64,000 nt of DNA from assembly GCA_008694505.1 (NCBI GenBank), contig VZDJ01006028.1, positions 806,001 through 870,000 on the forward strand, in the 5' to 3' direction. This DNA is from Cyanoderma ruficeps (lineage: Eukaryota > Chordata > Aves > Passeriformes > Timaliidae). The notes beneath the pieces were generated by a model that worked only from the letters and a program-made list of their open reading frames with translations, searched no databases and was not told the DNA's origin. The translations under genes were made by a program, and so were the position numbers. Below are positions 61,568-64,000 of the stretch, one piece after another (the first letter of the stretch is position 1; each line of letters starts with the position of its first letter).

Positions 61568-63223
61568 TCTGATGTGTCCTCTGTATTCGTTTTTCATGAA
61601 AGAAATTTTCTTTGACTTATTTTGTGGTCTAAGAAACTCATATTTAGGACTCCACAGCCAGTTTAAATAATGGGAGCTTTGAAGGTTTTTCAGAATTCAT
61701 GGTGCAGAAATCTTATATAAGCCTAAAATATATGATAACAGCCACATGTCTTCCTTCTGCAGATGACCTCTAGTGTGTTAGCTAATCAAAAATTGAAAAA
61801 AAAAAAAAAGCAGGGGTGGGAGCTTCTGAGCTGTTCATCTGTTTATACCAGTCTTGAAATGAGATAAGCACCACAGTCAAAGATGTGAAAAAGGCAGTGA
61901 AAAGATAGCTGTGTTAGCTGTGTTTATCTCATTTACACACAAGGAAGAGAAAGTGCACCTCACTGAAGGAAAAATTTAAGCTCTTATCCATTGCATTTTG
62001 TCCAGCTGTGTAGAAATTTTACAACCATTTAAGTTATTAAATGTGAAGTCTCGGTAAAATGCTGTACCTTCTCTCTCAGTAATATTGTGCTATGAAGATT
62101 TTGGCTATAGCTTGACATCAAAATATGTGAAATTTTCATATTTATCTATTTTTTCTCTCCCGTATAGGCTTCAGAGCAGATAATGCTGTAGCAGTAGAAT
62201 GTTCCTCAGATCCGTGATAGTACATGTGACTCTATGAGTGTTTGTGTAGGATATGATTTAATTTATTGCTTTATGATGAACTCAGAGTGTTCAGTGCTAT
62301 ACAAAGCACAAAAGAGACACTGTTTTTGCCTCAAGGAGCTCCTAGCCTGAAGGTTGGTTCCAGGCAATCTGGCATGGAATGTTCATCCTTACTGTCAGAT
62401 ATCTGATGCTGATATGACCTCTGCTCTGCAAAAACATTTTATTTTTGATTTAAGAAACTGTCATTCCCACCGGAGAAAATGTATGTGTTAACCTCTTCCA
62501 GAAGTAGTGTTTTTCAGATTTTTTAGGAATCTTCATGTTTAAATTTTTCCTCTTAGTCATGATGAATTCCCAGAATATCAGGGCCTGAAGTTATTAAAGG
62601 CAATGTCCCCCTCAGTGTCCCAGTATCCAGTGAGTTTCCAGGCTCTTGGGTGTTTTCCAGCAAATTTGGAAGGAAAACACCAGATGTTGCCAGATCCACC
62701 TTTTGTAGATAATAGTTGAAATGACTACTCTAACTAGCGGTTGATATGGAGAAAACCACTCTTCCTTGACTCCATACCTTAAACATCGGCATGGCCTTTA
62801 AAGCCATAGTTAATTTATTTTTGTGTTTTATTAGTCAGCAAACTGTCAGGATATTAATACAGCCCTTCCAGCTCTAATACCATTTGTTAACATGTCCATT
62901 ATGATGGATGCTCTTTTCCATGTACGGTATCCTGATCTGAAACAATTTGCACTCTGGGGGGCACCATTCAGTGTCAGCTCAATCCTGAGAGTTTTCTGAA
63001 ATTCACAGACTCGTTATTCTGGCTCAGTATTTAACACTTCCCAATTCAATAATGAAGTCCTATAGTACTTCAGGAGGTATGAGAAAAAAAAATGTTTTAC
63101 TGGCTGCTAAGTAAAACATAAAAGCCTGGCCTAGCCTGGTTCTTGTCTATGAAGAAAGTATTTTGATAATGAGTAAATGGTGTGTTCTCATTAAAGATGG
63201 CATGGTAGGGTCAAAACATCACT
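61568..63223. other. AT-rich non-coding DNA, no gene seen
   Basis: Single-copy in appearance, with a poly-A run at about 61796-61809. No gene or repeat recognised. Confidence 0.55.
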
Positions 63224-63555
63224 GAATATCATAGAATCATTAAAGTTGGAGAATCCCTCTAAGATTGAGTCCAATCATTAACCTAGCCCAAACATGGTCA
63301 GCACTAAACCATATCTCCAGGTGCCACATCCACATGTTTTTTTAACACTTCTAGGGTTGGTGACCCAGTCACTTCCTTGGGCAGCCTGTTCCAACACCTG
63401 AACATTATTTCAGTGAAGAATGTTTTCCTAATATACAATCTAAACTTCCTCTGGTGGAACTTGAGACCATTTCCCATTGTCCTATCACTTGTTACCCAGG
63501 AGAAGAGACCGACCTTCACCTCATTACAGCTGCCTTTCAGGCAGTTATAGAAGCA
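63224..63555 (-). mobile_element. CR1 LINE 3' fragment, minus strand
   Basis: The low-coordinate end carries ATGATTCTATGATATTC (complement of 63224-63240), the CR1 terminal motif, followed upstream on the minus strand by the CR1 3' end and the last part of ORF2. It is about 330 bp long, so strongly 5'-truncated. It has only small differences from the CR1 pattern and appears younger than the copy at 35 kb. The right boundary is approximate. Confidence 0.9.
63304..63519 (-). pseudogene. C-terminal fragment of CR1 ORF2
   Basis: The 71-codon frame matches the end of avian CR1 ORF2 as I know it: LFSWVTSDRT near residues 5-14, NGLK with a downstream basic stretch, FRLYIRKTFFTE, then WNRLPKEVTGSP and LEVLKKHVDVA near the end. 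This is the carboxy-terminal tail, beyond the reverse transcriptase core. It has no start of its own and is not a host gene. Confidence 0.88.
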
Positions 63556-64000
63556 GAAATGTCACATTATTATAGGTAGAAATAGCTTTTGAATCAGTTT
63601 TGTCTTATGATAAATATTATAAGAACCATAGAATTCTGCTGTACTAGCTGGAATAGGGAAAATCATCCCTTTCTAAATATAATTTCTGTGTCATTAGTGA
63701 ATAATATCAATGATATCTTCTGAGTAATGACAGTTTATGTCTTTTGCTGTTCTACTGGGGTCCACATGCTACCTGAGGAAGACTCTGAGTGTTCTTCATT
63801 CTGCTTTCTATATGAATTGTCAGTGCACTCTCTTTCTGTGAGAAATAGCCTTGGGATCTTCACTTCCTGAAAGTGACTGCACAACATTATGTGTCTAAAT
63901 AATGAGGAGCTCCAGTAGGCTGTATCCTGCTAACAGCAGTCAGTGCGGTCTGGAAGGTTAAACTCCCTATTGAAGTTTGGATGGGAGCCAGAATGATTTT
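63556..64000. other. Non-coding DNA at window end
   Basis: AT-rich sequence without recognisable genes or repeats up to the window edge. Confidence 0.5.

Overview
The window reads as AT-rich, repeat-poor avian nuclear DNA. Three pieces of evidence support this: two CR1 LINEs ending in the CR1 terminal motif (minus strand, about 35.0-36.9 kb and 63.2-63.6 kb), a tRNA-derived SINE with a CR1-like tail of the TguSINE1 type described from zebra finch (18.45-18.59 kb), and two endogenous-retrovirus LTR-like segments (53.21-53.74 kb and about 60.9-61.6 kb). The SINE makes a songbird (passerine) the best guess. This is recognition from memory of the families, not a database match.

I found no confident protein-coding gene of the host. 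Most open frames are under 100 codons, and the few longer ones lie in GC-rich or repetitive DNA, as expected by chance. The window is therefore probably a gene desert or the inside of a very large intron. The best host-exon candidate is a 126-bp segment at 48961-49086. It has a good acceptor, a strong GTAAGTG donor, one frame open throughout, and a hydrophobic predicted peptide. It could also be a conserved non-coding element.

Layout: 1-17.4 kb is AT-rich single-copy DNA with microsatellites, a 25-N assembly gap at 5389-5413 and a GC-richer patch just after it. At 17.45-18.96 kb there is an unexplained GC-richer island that contains the SINE. 18.97-28.8 kb is AT-rich, with a long poly-A tract and a single N near 19.9 kb. 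At 28.8-29.3 kb there is a CpG-rich island built around a ten-copy 26-28 bp minisatellite. 29.3-35.0 kb is AT-rich. 35.02-36.88 kb is a 5'-truncated, degenerate CR1 that keeps reverse-transcriptase sequence. 36.9-53.2 kb is AT-rich with short direct repeats (42.4 and 43.3 kb), two pairs of adjacent hairpins (43.5 and 49.4 kb), a weak tRNA-like segment (46.5 kb) and the candidate exon. 53.2-64 kb holds the solo LTR, a G/T-rich tract (56.9 kb), a second LTR-like segment and a second CR1 tail.

No operon, CRISPR array or convincing new multi-gene system is visible. The most useful leads are the candidate exon, the CpG minisatellite and the paired hairpins.
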